From Streptomyces sp. NBC_00775 (GTDB taxonomy: Bacteria; Actinomycetota; Actinomycetes; Streptomycetales; Streptomycetaceae): a DNA stretch of 64,000 bases. The stretch lies in contig NZ_CP108938.1 of NCBI RefSeq assembly GCF_036347135.1, positions 3,596,001 through 3,660,000 of the forward strand. Direction: 5' to 3'. The stretch's first letter is position 1, and each line of letters opens with the position of its first letter. Shown piece after piece: positions 16,769 to 25,572 of the stretch. Below the pieces are notes generated by a model. The model searched no databases. It was not told the DNA's origin and saw only the letters and a list, made by a program, of their open reading frames with translations. The position numbers were made by a program, and so were the translations under genes.

Positions 16769-18457
16769 ATGCGCAGAACCCCCGCCGGGGCCCTGGTCGC
16801 CGCCACCGCGGCCGCCGCGTTGCTGGTGAGCGGCTGCGGCTCGTCCGGCGACGACAAGCCCCAGGCACAGAAGAGCGCCGCCCCGGCCGGCAGCCAGCAG
16901 ATCAACGCCCACCCGCTCGCCGACATCCAGCAGGGCGGCACCCTCAAGCTCGCGATCTCCCAGTGGATCGCGGACTTCAACCGCTACACCGCCAACGGCA
17001 ACCAGGGCGACGCCGCCTCGATCAACGAACTCGTCGAACCCAGCCTCTTCACCGCCGACGCACGCGGCGAGGTCCACCCCAGCACGGACTTCCTGCTCTC
17101 CGCCGCGGTGACCTCCACCAGCCCCCAGACCGTCGTATACAAGCTGAACCCCAAAGCCAAGTGGTCCGACGGGAAACAGCTGAGCTGGCGCGACTTCAAC
17201 GCGCTCTGGAAGGCGACCAACGGCACGAACAAGGAATACGAGGCAGCCAACACCTCCGGCTACGACCAGATCAGCGCGGTCGAACAGGGCGCCGACGCCC
17301 ACCAGGTGAAGGTCACCTTCTCCTCCCCGTACGCCGACTGGAAGCGCCTCTTCGACCCCCTCCTGCCCGCCGCGGGCATCGACACCCCCGCCAAGTTCAA
17401 CAAGGGCTGGACGGAGAAGATCCCGGTCACAGGCGCAGCCTTCAAGATCTCCTCGTACGACAAAACGGCCCAGACGATCACCGCGGTCCCGGACCCCGAC
17501 TGGTGGGGCACGAAGCCCAAGCTGGACTCGGTCGTCTTCCGCGCACTGGACTACACGGCCTGGACGGACGCGTACCTCAACAAGGAGATCGACTACGCCT
17601 CCGCGATCCTCCCCGAGGACTACAAGCGCCTGGCGAAAGCAGCCGACACGGACATCCGCACCGGCGCCCGCTGGGACGAGGTCCACATCACCCTCAACGG
17701 CGCCCGGGGCCCGCTCAAGGACGTCAAGGTCCGCCAGGCGATCCAGCACGCCATCGACCGCAAGTCCATCGCCACCGCCTTCGGCAAGGACCTCCCGGTC
17801 CAGCTGAAGACGTACGGCAGCCACTTCTTCATGCCCAACCAGGCGGGCTACCAGGACAACTCCGGTACGTACGGCACCTACGACGTGACGGCGGCCGGCA
17901 AACTCCTCGACGAGGCCGGCTGGAAGCTCAAGGGCGACACCCGGGCCAAGGACGGCAAGCAGCTCGCCCTCACCTACACCCTCAGCGCGGGCAGCACGTC
18001 GGCCCAGGAGGACCAGGCCGAGCTGATCCAGGCGCAGCTGGCCGCGATCGGTATCAAGGTCTCCATCAAGAAGGTCCCCACGAACGACTACTTCTCCAAG
18101 TACGTCACCATCGGCAACTTCGACCTGGTCAGCTTCCGCTGGGTCGACCAGACCTTCCGCTCCGAGGCGTACCCGATCTACCGCCAGACGTCCGGCAAGA
18201 ACCTGTACGAGAACTACGGCTCGGTCGGCTCCCCGGCCATCGACGCCCTCCTCAAGAAGGCGGGCGAGACCACGGACACCACCGAACAGGCCAAGCTCTA
18301 CAACGAGGCCGACACCAAGATCTGGGCCCTCGGCCACTCCATCCCGCTCTACCAGCGCCCCCAGGTCCTGGCAGTCCGCTCGAACCTCGCCAACTACGGC
18401 GCGGGCGGACTGGCGGACGACGACTTCACGAAGGTCGGCTGGCTCAAGAAGAAGTAA
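16769..18457 (+). CDS. peptide-type ABC transporter substrate-binding lipoprotein
   Basis: 562 aa. Signal peptide MRRTPAGALVAATAAAALL ends in lipobox LVSGC with lipidated C23, then a low-complexity linker. The body fits SBP family 5: GGTLKLAISQW, VVYKLNPKAKWSDGKQLSW, GTGAR-like TGARWDEVHITLN and VRQAIQHAIDRKSI. The ligand cannot be read from sequence. It is divergent from its permease genes across 188 bp, and ends 4 bp before the convergent tetR stop. Confidence 0.93.
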   Translation: MRRTPAGALVAATAAAALLVSGCGSSGDDKPQAQKSAAPAGSQQINAHPLADIQQGGTLKLAISQWIADFNRYTANGNQGDAASINELVEPSLFTADARGEVHPSTDFLLSAAVTSTSPQTVVYKLNPKAKWSDGKQLSWRDFNALWKATNGTNKEYEAANTSGYDQISAVEQGADAHQVKVTFSSPYADWKRLFDPLLPAAGIDTPAKFNKGWTEKIPVTGAAFKISSYDKTAQTITAVPDPDWWGTKPKLDSVVFRALDYTAWTDAYLNKEIDYASAILPEDYKRLAKAADTDIRTGARWDEVHITLNGARGPLKDVKVRQAIQHAIDRKSIATAFGKDLPVQLKTYGSHFFMPNQAGYQDNSGTYGTYDVTAAGKLLDEAGWKLKGDTRAKDGKQLALTYTLSAGSTSAQEDQAELIQAQLAAIGIKVSIKKVPTNDYFSKYVTIGNFDLVSFRWVDQTFRSEAYPIYRQTSGKNLYENYGSVGSPAIDALLKKAGETTDTTEQAKLYNEADTKIWALGHSIPLYQRPQVLAVRSNLANYGAGGLADDDFTKVGWLKKK

Positions 18458-18461
18458 CCCT

Positions 18462-19067
18462 CTACACGCCGAGCCGGTGGGACGGGGTCAACGCGGCCTT
18501 CACCAGATCCGTGACCCCGCCCTCACCGGGCGGCGCCGACACACAGGACAAGGCGATACGCACGACAAGCTCGCAGGAGCGGACCAGCTCGGACGTGTCC
18601 GCCTTGGAGCCGGAGAGCGTGGCAACGGCCCGGTCCCGCACCAGCGCCACGAAGTCGGAGGGCGAGGGCAACGGCCCGTCGGCCCGTCGCTGCGCGGGCA
18701 CCGCGGACGACGAGGGCACCGCCGACAACGTCGGCGAGGGCAGCCGCTCACTCCAGCACCCCGTCAGCATCGCCCTCACCAAGACGTTGCTCCGCGCGGC
18801 CGACGCGGTCCACTCAGCGGTGGCGAGCAGCCGCTCCCGCGCATCCACATGCGCGGCCAGCGCCCGGTCGACCCCCACGAGATAGGCGTCGGCCTCCCGC
18901 CGCACAAGGGCACGCGCGAGCCCCTCCTTACTCCCGAACTCGTTGTAGAGCGTCTGACGTGACACTCCGGCCACGGCGGCCACATCGACCATCCGTACGG
19001 CAGACCAAGCACGACGCACGAGCGCCGTATATGCGGCGTCCAAGAGGGATTCCCGCGCTGCAGGCAT
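18462..19067 (-). CDS. TetR-family transcriptional regulator
   Basis: 201 aa. N-terminal helix-turn-helix: [21 protein letters not shown] followed by [10 protein letters not shown]. The ligand domain is not recognisable. ATG 19067 follows GGGAGG by 5 nt; an ATG directly before it (19070) is only 2 nt from the Shine-Dalgarno and less likely. It converges with the binding-protein gene and diverges from hisN. A strong promoter lies 30-60 bp upstream, with TTGAC...GTCAA symmetry that could be an auto-operator. Control of the ABC transporter is a guess from position. Confidence 0.87.
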   Translation of the reverse strand: MPAARESLLDAAYTALVRRAWSAVRMVDVAAVAGVSRQTLYNEFGSKEGLARALVRREADAYLVGVDRALAAHVDARERLLATAEWTASAARSNVLVRAMLTGCWSERLPSPTLSAVPSSSAVPAQRRADGPLPSPSDFVALVRDRAVATLSGSKADTSELVRSCELVVRIALSCVSAPPGEGGVTDLVKAALTPSHRLGV

Positions 19068-19101
19068 CATCGCCTCCCTGGGGCGAGCGGCTCTGCAGCT
19101 C

Positions 19102-19130
19102 AGATTTGACGCGCACAGAGGCACTGTCAA
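19102..19130 (-). promoter_or_regulatory. sigma-70-type promoter of tetR with possible auto-operator
   Basis: Reading the minus strand: TTGACA (19125-19130), 17-nt spacer, AAATCT (19102-19107). TTGAC at 19106-19110 and GTCAA at 19126-19130 on the plus strand form an inverted repeat spanning the promoter, as expected if the TetR protein represses itself. Confidence 0.65.
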
Positions 19131-19489
19131 GGGTTCGCGGCGGCCCCAAGGGGCGCGAACAACTGCTCGCACGCACCCAATCCGGAACGCGAGCCCCCGA
19201 CAAGGGACACCCGCGAACGGAGAGAAGGGGCCGGGTCGGGGGTGTCCGCCCGCAGCGGATGGCGCGTCGACGCCGGTTCCTCGGAACCCAACCGATTCCG
19301 CGCCGGACCGAGGACGGATACCCCCGGCCCGGCCCCGCCCCACAACGAACACCAGGCGCCCCAAGACGGCCCGCAGCCGGAACCGGAGAGCAGCTGCCAA
19401 AACCCGGAACCGAAACCGGGCGGAACCGAAACCGGGATGATCCCGGGCCCCTGTGGCCCGATCCCAGAACAGGCAGATACGGTTCGCTC
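19131..19489. other. non-coding gap upstream of hisN with short tandem repeat and hairpins
   Basis: About 360 bases with no convincing gene. Just before hisN, GGAACCGAAACCGGG(C/A) occurs twice in tandem (19406-19421 and 19422-19437). Both can fold with neighbouring CCCGG/CCGGG arms, and CCGGGA-TGA-TCCCGG (19432-19446) is a perfect hairpin 44 bp before the hisN ATG. This could be a leader or processing structure. Confidence 0.45.
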
Positions 19490-20290
19490 ATGCCCGACTA
19501 CCACGATGACCTGCGTCTCGCCCACGTCCTCGCGGACGCCGCCGACGCCGCGACGATGGCCCGGTTCAAGGCACTCGATCTGAAGGTCGAGACCAAGCCG
19601 GACATGACGCCGGTGAGCGAGGCGGACAAGGCCGCCGAGGAGCTCATCCGCGGCCAGCTCCAGCGGGCGAGGCCACGCGACGCGATCCTCGGCGAGGAGT
19701 ACGGCATCGAGGGCACGGGCCCGCGCCGCTGGGTCATCGACCCGATCGACGGCACCAAGAACTACGTACGCGGCGTCCCCGTCTGGGCCACGCTGATCTC
19801 CCTGATGGAGGCGGGCGAGGGCGGCTACCAGCCCGTCGTCGGCGTGGTCTCGGCGCCGGCGCTGAGCCGCCGCTGGTGGGCCGCGAAGGGCCACGGCGCG
19901 TTCACCGGCCGCAGCCTCTCCTCGGCCTCGCGCCTCCAGGTCTCCAAGGTCTCCCGCATGGCCGACGCGTCCTTCGCGTACTCGTCCCTGTCCGGCTGGG
20001 AGGACCAGGGCCGCCTCGACGGCTTCCTCGATCTCACGAAGGCCGTCTGGCGCACCCGCGGATACGGCGACTTCTGGCCGTACATGATGGTCGCCGAGGG
20101 CTCGGTGGACATCTGCGCGGAGCCCGAGCTCTCGCTCTGGGACATGGCGGCGACCGCGATCGTGGTGACCGAGGCGGGCGGCTCCTTCACCGGCCTCGAC
20201 GGCCGCCCGGGCCCGCACAGCGGGAACGCGGCCGCGTCGAACGGCATCCTCCACGACGAACTGCTGGGTTACCTGAACCAGCGGTACTGA
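19490..20290 (+). CDS. hisN: histidinol-phosphatase, inositol-monophosphatase family
   Basis: 266 aa. Metal-binding motifs of the IMPase superfamily: GEE (68-70), DPIDGT (84-89) and WDMAA (D218). In S. coelicolor the IMPase-type protein recalled at this locus is the histidinol-phosphatase HisN, completing histidine synthesis; the start [16 protein letters not shown] fits. From sequence alone another IMPase substrate is possible. The ATG is at 19490 after a hairpin-rich leader. A CBS-domain gene follows after 173 bp. Confidence 0.88.
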   Translation: MPDYHDDLRLAHVLADAADAATMARFKALDLKVETKPDMTPVSEADKAAEELIRGQLQRARPRDAILGEEYGIEGTGPRRWVIDPIDGTKNYVRGVPVWATLISLMEAGEGGYQPVVGVVSAPALSRRWWAAKGHGAFTGRSLSSASRLQVSKVSRMADASFAYSSLSGWEDQGRLDGFLDLTKAVWRTRGYGDFWPYMMVAEGSVDICAEPELSLWDMAATAIVVTEAGGSFTGLDGRPGPHSGNAAASNGILHDELLGYLNQRY

Positions 20291-20367
20291 GCTGGGGTTC
20301 CCGGGGCACCTCCGGGCGCCCCCGAACTCACCGCACGCGCCCCCTTGTTGACCCTCCCTTTAACTGC

Positions 20368-20402
20368 GACTCTGAGAGTCCCCCCACTTGTGAACTTGTG
20401 AA
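20368..20402. promoter_or_regulatory. 13-bp palindrome and tandem octamer upstream of the CBS gene
   Basis: GACTCT-G-AGAGTC (20368-20380) is a perfect palindrome, followed by the octamer CTTGTGAA twice in tandem (20387-20402). Both lie in the 173-bp gap before the CBS-domain gene and may bind regulators. Confidence 0.45.
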
Positions 20403-20463
20403 TCCATGCGCAAGCCCACCCCGTGGGACAAGCCCATCGGATTCGTAGGAGGTGGCTCCGTCC

Positions 20464-20856
20464 ATGCTCGTCCGCGACGCCATGAGCACGGTGGTCCTCA
20501 CCATCGGCCCGGCACACACTCTCCGCCAGGCGGCCCGCCTGATGTCCGCACGCCGCGTAGGCGCGGCCGTCGTCCACGACGAGGACTCCAGCGGCCTCGG
20601 CATCATCACCGAGCGCGACATCCTCAACTCACTCGCCCTGGGCCAGAACCCGGACACCGAGACCGCAGGCACCCACACCACCACCGACGTCGTCTTCGCC
20701 GCACCCGCCTGGACCCTGGAGGAGGCCGCGACGGCGATGTCGCACGGCGGCTTCCGCCACCTGATCGTGCTCGATGGCAACGGCCCGGTCGGCATCGTCT
20801 CGGTCCGCGACATCATCCGCTGCTGGGCCCCGGTACGGCAGCACGTACCGGCGTAA
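20464..20856 (+). CDS. two-CBS-domain protein
   Basis: 130 aa made almost wholly of a CBS pair: MLVRDAMSTVVLTIGPAHTL...GIITERDIL and TDVVFAAPAWTLEEAATAM...GIVSVRDII. Such stand-alone modules sense adenine nucleotides or control partner proteins; no partner is evident. ATG 20464 was chosen with AGGAGG 11 nt upstream; an in-frame GTG at 20452 overlaps that ribosome-binding site. A strong hairpin follows before the convergent catalase gene. Confidence 0.88.
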   Translation: MLVRDAMSTVVLTIGPAHTLRQAARLMSARRVGAAVVHDEDSSGLGIITERDILNSLALGQNPDTETAGTHTTTDVVFAAPAWTLEEAATAMSHGGFRHLIVLDGNGPVGIVSVRDIIRCWAPVRQHVPA

Positions 20857-20879
20857 GCCCTCCACACACCTGCACGCCA

Positions 20880-20912
20880 GCGGGCCGGACCCCGAACGGG
20901 GACCCGGCCCGC
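20880..20912. terminator. bidirectional terminator between CBS and catalase genes
   Basis: Arms GCGGGCCGG-ACCCCG and CGGGGA-CCCGGCCCGC pair with one mismatch zone around AA, in the 86-bp gap between two convergent genes. Confidence 0.75.
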
Positions 20913-20942
20913 CATCCACGACAAGCGTTCCAGTACTGGTTC

Positions 20943-22426
20943 TCAGCCGCGCAAAGCCTGGACGGCGGCTTCCAGCCGCTTGCCGAAGTCGCCGTCCGCC
21001 CGGCGGAAGTTGTCGATCGCCCGCTCGGCGATGTCGTCACGGGAGACCTTGGCGATGAAGCCCGCCACGTTCTCGATCAGACGCCCCTTCTCGTCCTCGG
21101 ACATCAGCCGGTAGAGGTTGCCCGCCTGTACGAAGTCGTCGTCCTCGGAGTGGACGGGGGCGGCGATGTCACCGGTGTATCCGGTGACCGCGACCGGCTG
21201 CCACAGCGGCCTGCCCGTCTCGAAGGGACCGCCGAAGCTGTTGGGCTCGTAGTTCTTCGCACCCTTGTGGCGCCCGTCGTACAGGAAGCCGTCACGCGAG
21301 TTGGTGCGCGCCTCGGTGGCGTGCGGCCGGTTCACCGGCAGGTGGTCGGCGTTGATGCCGACGCGGTAGCGGTGGGCGTCGCCATAGGCGAAGAGCCGCC
21401 CCTGGAGCATCTTGTCGGGCGAGGGCCCGATACCCGGCACGAAGTGAGCGGGCGAGAAGACGCTCTGCTCGACCTCGGCGAAGACGTTCTCCGGGTTGCG
21501 GTTGAGCTCAAGCTTCCCGATCTCGACCGGCGGGTAGTCCTCGTGCGGCCACACCTTGGTGAGGTCGAACGGGTTGAAGCGGTACGTGGCCGCCTCGGCC
21601 GCCGGCATGATCTGCACCTGTACGGTCCAGGACGGGAGGTCACCGCGTTCGATGGCCTCGCGCAGGTCGCGCTGGTGGGAGTCGGGGTCCTCACCGGCGA
21701 GCTTGTTGGCCTCGTCCTGGGTGAGGTTCTTGATGCCCTGGTCGGTCTTGAAGTGGTACTTGACCCAGAAGACCTCGCCGGCCTCGTTGTTCCACTCGTA
21801 CGTGTGCGAGCCGTACCCGTTGAGGTGCCGATACGAGGCGGGAATCCCGCGGTCACCGAAGAGGCAGGTCACCTGATGCGTGGACTCGGGGGACAGCCCC
21901 CAGAAATCCCACACGTTGTCGGCTTCCTGCGACCCGGTGTACGGGTCGCGCTTCTGCGTGTGGATGAAGTCGGGGAACTTGATGGCGTCCTTGATGAAGA
22001 ACACCGGGGTGTTGTTGCCGACAAGGTCGTAGTTGCCCTCCTCGGTGTAGAACTTCAGCGCCCACCCGCGGGGGTCGCGCACGGCGTCGGCGGAGCCGAG
22101 GTTGCCGGCGACGGTCGAGAAGCGCAGGAAGGTCTCGGTCTGCTTGCCGACCTCGGAGAGGAACGCGGCACGGGTCCACTGCGAGACGTCACGGGTCAGC
22201 GTGAAGGTGCCGTACGCACCGGCGCCCCGTGCGTGCACGACCCTCCCCCACTGCCTTAAAGGCGTGGGGGGACCCCCACCGGAATGCGCTCACGGTTGAA
22301 GTGCGCGAGCTTCTCCAGCAGCAGCTGGTCCTGAACGAGGACGGGCCCGCCGACGCCCGCGGTCTCGCTGTTCTGGTTGTCGGCCACCGGCGCGCCGGCC
22401 TCCGTCGTAAGCGGTCCCTGCGTCAT
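20943..22426 (-). pseudogene. monofunctional heme catalase, interrupted by a palindromic insertion
   Basis: Residues 1-49 ([11 protein letters not shown]...AHFNRERIP) start at ATG 22426 behind AGGAGG and are in one frame. After ERIP, where catalases continue [10 protein letters not shown], the frame instead reads VGVPPRL and stops at TAA 22256-22258. The rest of the catalase ([11 protein letters not shown]..., including [10 protein letters not shown], the heme-Tyr motif [11 protein letters not shown] and all downstream parts) is intact in another frame from GTG 22238 to 20943. About 38 nt stand where 6 are expected, net +32, hence the shift. The insert ends in GGGGGAGGG just before GTG, so re-initiation could make a 431-aa protein lacking the N-terminal arm. 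It is divergent from the Fur-type gene. Confidence 0.85.
22242..22279. repeat. short palindromic insertion inside the catalase gene
   Basis: Three arms: CCCCCAC (22245-22251), GTGGGGG (22264-22270), CCCCCAC (22273-22279), with GCCTTAAAGGC in the first loop. The middle arm can pair with either outer arm. The loop supplies the TAA that ends the upstream catalase frame. It resembles short G/C palindromes I have seen scattered in Streptomyces genes; no transposase or clear target duplication is visible. Confidence 0.75.
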
Positions 22427-22490
22427 GTGCGCCTCCTGCGTCATTCCTGCCCAGTCCTGCCCTTTGGCCAATACCGAACTCGATCCCATA

Positions 22491-22505
22491 TTGGACAAAG
22501 TCCAA
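22491..22505. promoter_or_regulatory. Fur/CatR-type operator
   Basis: TTGGAC-AAA-GTCCAA is a perfect 15-bp inverted repeat in the 144-bp region between the divergent catalase and Fur-family genes. Its size and position match the operator expected for an autoregulating peroxide-sensing Fur protein. Confidence 0.8.
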
Positions 22506-22533
22506 GTCAAGCAGGCTTCCAAATTCACACCTG

Positions 22534-22563
22534 TTCGGAATCTGGTCACCTTGCTGTTAGGCT
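22534..22563 (+). promoter_or_regulatory. putative promoter giving a leaderless fur-type mRNA
   Basis: TTCGGA (22534-22539), 18-nt spacer, TAGGCT (22558-22563). The predicted start is within a base or two of the ATG at 22571, and no Shine-Dalgarno is visible, so the mRNA may be leaderless. Leaderless fur transcripts are reported in streptomycetes. Confidence 0.5.
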
Positions 22564-22570
22564 GGTCTGT

Positions 22571-22987
22571 ATGAGTGACCTGTTGGAACGACTGCGCGGA
22601 CGCGGATGGCGAATGACCGCGCAGCGGCGTGTCGTGGCCGAGGTCCTCGACGGCGATCACGTCCATCTGACGGCCGACGAGGTGCATGCCCGGGCCGTCG
22701 CCAAGCTGCCCGAGATCTCCCGGGCGACTGTCTACAACACGCTGGGTGAGCTGGTCTCGCTCGGCGAGGTGCTGGAAGTCGCCACGGACAAGCGCGCCAA
22801 GCGGTACGACCCGAACGCGCACCGTCCGCACCACCACCTGGTCTGCGCCCAGTGCGGCGCGATCCGCGACGTCCACCCGAGCGGCAACCCGCTCGCCGAC
22901 CTCCCGGACTCGGAGCGCTTCGGCTTCACGGTCTCGGACGTCGAGGTGACGTACCGCGGCGTCTGCCCAAACTGCGCGGCGGCATAA
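22571..22987 (+). CDS. catR: Fur-family regulator, CatR/PerR type
   Basis: 138 aa. Winged helix: [45 protein letters not shown] split over residues 14-60. Metal sites: [13 protein letters not shown] and the C-terminal CPNC give the two CxxC pairs of the structural zinc, and the His cluster the regulatory metal. Divergence from a catalase gene with a shared operator suggests a peroxide-responsive repressor, as known for CatR of S. coelicolor; CatR versus another Fur paralog is inferred from context. A terminator follows. Confidence 0.88.
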   Translation: MSDLLERLRGRGWRMTAQRRVVAEVLDGDHVHLTADEVHARAVAKLPEISRATVYNTLGELVSLGEVLEVATDKRAKRYDPNAHRPHHHLVCAQCGAIRDVHPSGNPLADLPDSERFGFTVSDVEVTYRGVCPNCAAA

Positions 22988-22997
22988 AAACTCCGCG

Positions 22998-23031
22998 AAA
23001 AGCCCCGGCACCTGAGGGTGCCGGGGCTTTT
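22998..23031 (+). terminator. terminator of the fur-type gene
   Basis: Long stem AAAAGCCCCGGCAC / GTGCCGGGGCTTTT-type pairing around CTGAGG, beginning 10 bp after the stop codon and ending in TTTT. Confidence 0.9.
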
Positions 23032-23074
23032 CGCTACCACCGAAACCACCAAAACCACCGAACGCCAACAAACA

Positions 23075-23113
23075 CCGAAGGCCCGGATCCATGATCTGGA
23101 TCCAGGCCTTCGG
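23075..23113 (-). terminator. terminator of tRNA-fMet copy 1
   Basis: CCGAAGGCC-GGATCC arms around a short loop, starting 6 bp after the tRNA 3' end on the minus strand. The second tRNA copy carries an almost identical hairpin. Confidence 0.85.
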
Positions 23114-23119
23114 TTTCAG

Positions 23120-23193
23120 TAGCGGGGACAGGATTTGAACCTGCGACCTCTGGGTTATGAGCCCAGCGAGCTACCGAGCTGCTCCACCCCGCG
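23120..23193 (-). tRNA. initiator tRNA-fMet (CAT), copy 1
   Basis: 74 nt on the minus strand, anticodon loop CTCATAA. Initiator hallmarks: no Watson-Crick pair at 1-72 (C1 opposite U72) and three consecutive G-C pairs at the base of the anticodon stem (CTGGG/CCCAG). The T arm is GCAGGTTCAAATCCTGT. CCA is not encoded. Confidence 0.95.
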
Positions 23194-23265
23194 TCGACAA
23201 ACTGAACACTACGTCAACCGTGTGGACCAGCGCAAATCGCTTAACGCCGGCCGTTCGGGCCCAGC

Positions 23266-23449
23266 AGCGGGGGTCTGGGGGCGCAGCCCCAGAAGGGGCG
23301 CGGGGGTCTGGGGGCGCAGCCCCCAAAAGGGGCGCGGGGAACTGCGCGCCCAGCCCCCACCCACCCGCACCCGACACACAACCGAACGGGGTCGAAGGGG
23401 CAGAGCCCCTGGGGATGGGACGGGTAGGGGCGGCGGGGGCGAAAACCCC
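23266..23449 (+). repeat. dispersed intergenic element, long copy C
   Basis: Two tandem units of GGGGGTCTGGGGGCGCAGCC (palindromic GGGGCGCAGCCCC core), then GGGGCGCGGGGAACTGCGCG and CCCAGCCCCCAC, then a second block (AACCGAACGGGGTCGAAGGG, GCAGAGCCCCTGG, GGATGGGACGGGTAGGGGCG). It lies 15 bp beyond the stop of the Sel1-repeat gene. Copy D at 31584 is nearly the same over about 185 bp. Confidence 0.85.
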
Positions 23450-23464
23450 ACCCCAGAGCCACCG

Positions 23465-25324
23465 TCACGCAGACAGTTCCTCCCGCAGAGCGTCCCGCAA
23501 CCGAGCCGCCCGCTCAGAAACCTCCGCAGGCCCAAGAGAAACGGCCCGGTCAGCCCACCGCTTCCCCTCCGCCAACTCCCCCCGCCGCGCATACACAAGC
23601 GCCAGCCGAAGCGCCGCCCGCCCATGCCCCGCATCAGCGGCCCGAGCCCACCACAGCGCCGCCTCAGGCTCACTCCCCTCCCGAGCCAGCAGCAGCCCGA
23701 GATTGAACGCCCCGTTCCGAGACCCGGCCTCCGCGGCCTCCCGGTACCACCGAGCCGCCTCCACCACATCGCCCCGCGCAGCGGCCAGCATCCCGACCCG
23801 CACCTGCGCCCGCCGATGCCCCTGGGACGCCGCCCGCTCGTACCACTCCTCACACTCGCTCTTCTCCTGCGCCGGCTCCCCCAGCTCATGCGCGGGCGCC
23901 GGCGGCCGCCGGGCATCAAGCACCGCCGCAAGCCGGTACGCGGCCTCGGCACTGCCACCCCCCGCCGCACACCGCAGATGCCGCTCAGCCCCCCGCTCGT
24001 CCCCCTCCCGCAGCCGCGCGATGGCGACCTGAAGCGCCGCCTCGGTGTGCCCGTCGGCGGCAGCCCGCTCGTACCACCGCAGCGCGGCCGCGTCGTCCTC
24101 CTCGGTCCCCCGCCCGGCATGCAGAATCCCGAGATTGAAAGCGGCGTCGACGCTCCCCGCCTCCGCGGCCTTGGAGAACCACGGCTGGGCCCCGGCCGAG
24201 TCCCCGACCTGAAGCAGCAGAATGGCCAGCGCGTTCGCCGCCTCCCGGTGCCCCGCGTACGCGGCCCGCCGGTACCACTGCTCGGCCTGCGCGGTCCGCC
24301 CCTGCTCGGCGCAGAGCAGCCCGAGGTTGTACGCCCCGTTCACATCGCCCGCGTCCATCGCGGCCCGGTACCACCGCTCCGCGGTCTGCGTCTCACCGCG
24401 CTCGGCGTGCAGCGCTCCCAGCGCGTTGGCGGCGTTCCCGTCACCGTCCTGCGCGGCCCGCAGCCACCACACGGCCGCGCTCTCGGTGTCCCCCGCGTCC
24501 CGCAGCAGGAATCCGAGCGCACAAGCGGCACGCGCCTCCCCGTCCTTGGCGGACGTGAGATACCAGCGCCCGGCCTCCCTCAGGTCACCGCGCTTCTCCA
24601 GAATCGCCCCGAGATGCAGCGCGGCCCGCCGGTGCCCGCGCGCGGCGGCCTGCCGGTACCACTGCTCGGCCTCTTCGCCGGCGGCACCGATCACTCCGAT
24701 GACACCGTTGTCGCCGCCGATCTCGCCCGCGTCCACGGCCTTGCGATCAAGCGCACGCGCCAGCCGGTAGGCGGCCTCACGGTGCCCGCGCTCGGCGGCG
24801 GCCCGCATCCACTGCTCGGCGCCCACGTCACTGCGGTGCTCCAGCAGATCGGCGAGCGCGTACGCGCCGAGGGCGTGCCCCTGCTCGGCGGACTGGCGCA
24901 GCCAGTACTCGGCGGCGGGCTCGTCGCCGCGCTCGCGGTGGTGGCGCCCGAGCGCGTGCGCGGCGGCCGCGGAGCCCGCGACGGCGGCGATCCGCCACCA
25001 TCCGGCGGCGTCGTCGGCGTACCCGCGCTGGTGCAGGAGGACACCCAGGTTGTTGGCGGCGGCGCGATCGCCTTCGGCGGTCGCGGCGCGCAGCTGAGGC
25101 TCGGCTCCGTCGAGATCACCGCGGCGCAGCAGCATGGCTCCGAGGACGCTCATCGCCTCGACGTCGCCGGCTTCGGCGGCGAGCCGCTGGCGTGCTTCCT
25201 CGGCAGCCTCGCCGGTTTCGTCCCGGTCGGAAGGCTGCGTGAAATCCGCAGGCCGCCCAAAGTCGGCAGACTGCGCAAACCGCCCTGTATCCAACAGAGT
25301 TGCCTTGTCCCCCATAACGTCCAT
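23465..25324 (-). CDS. Sel1/TPR-repeat protein
   Basis: 619 aa. Apart from a short N-terminal tail the protein is a solenoid of about fifteen Sel1-like repeats of 34-38 residues, with the recurring pattern EQWYRRAAxxGHREAAxxLGxLL. Such proteins are scaffolds; no catalytic site is visible and the partner is unknown. ATG 25324 has AGGTGG 7 nt upstream; a second in-frame ATG follows at 25315. The gene sits between two tRNA-fMet genes and ends near a long dispersed repeat. Confidence 0.88.
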   Translation of the reverse strand: MDVMGDKATLLDTGRFAQSADFGRPADFTQPSDRDETGEAAEEARQRLAAEAGDVEAMSVLGAMLLRRGDLDGAEPQLRAATAEGDRAAANNLGVLLHQRGYADDAAGWWRIAAVAGSAAAAHALGRHHRERGDEPAAEYWLRQSAEQGHALGAYALADLLEHRSDVGAEQWMRAAAERGHREAAYRLARALDRKAVDAGEIGGDNGVIGVIGAAGEEAEQWYRQAAARGHRRAALHLGAILEKRGDLREAGRWYLTSAKDGEARAACALGFLLRDAGDTESAAVWWLRAAQDGDGNAANALGALHAERGETQTAERWYRAAMDAGDVNGAYNLGLLCAEQGRTAQAEQWYRRAAYAGHREAANALAILLLQVGDSAGAQPWFSKAAEAGSVDAAFNLGILHAGRGTEEDDAAALRWYERAAADGHTEAALQVAIARLREGDERGAERHLRCAAGGGSAEAAYRLAAVLDARRPPAPAHELGEPAQEKSECEEWYERAASQGHRRAQVRVGMLAAARGDVVEAARWYREAAEAGSRNGAFNLGLLLAREGSEPEAALWWARAADAGHGRAALRLALVYARRGELAEGKRWADRAVSLGPAEVSERAARLRDALREELSA

Positions 25325-25572
25325 CGTCGCACCACCTGCAACCTGGGTACACCTGGTATACCGCAGCCAGTGAGGTCACTTCAGCGTTTTGTCGACATGC
25401 CCACAGAGAGACAAGTCAAACACAGATTTCCCAACTCCCCCCGCATGGCGCAGCACTTCACAAGAGTCGCCAGGTCACCACGGGCGCCTCGGCGCGGCGT
25501 TCGCACACCCCGAAGTCCCCGGACACACACCCTGAAGACCACGGACGCACATGCCGACCGCGGACACACACG

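Noticed and set aside
15730..16868. Extended N-terminus of the DppB-type permease to 16868
   Set aside because: The added residues are Arg-rich and antisense to the lipoprotein signal sequence; MRDVPAYLAKRLGYY fits the permease family start.
20452..20463. GTG 20452 as start of the CBS-domain gene
   Set aside because: It overlaps the AGGAGG ribosome-binding site, which is better placed for ATG 20464.
22242..22279. Catalase frameshift as simple sequencing error
   Set aside because: The difference is about 32 extra bases of organised palindrome, not a one-base indel in a homopolymer, so an error is unlikely though reads should be checked.
22537..22558. SigR-type promoter before the fur-type gene
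   Set aside because: GGAAT and GTT are present but only 14 nt apart instead of about 18.
23465..25324. CRISPR-like array from regularly spaced repeats
   Set aside because: The periodicity is about 108 bp of coding Sel1 repeats with divergent sequence, not identical short repeats with unique spacers.
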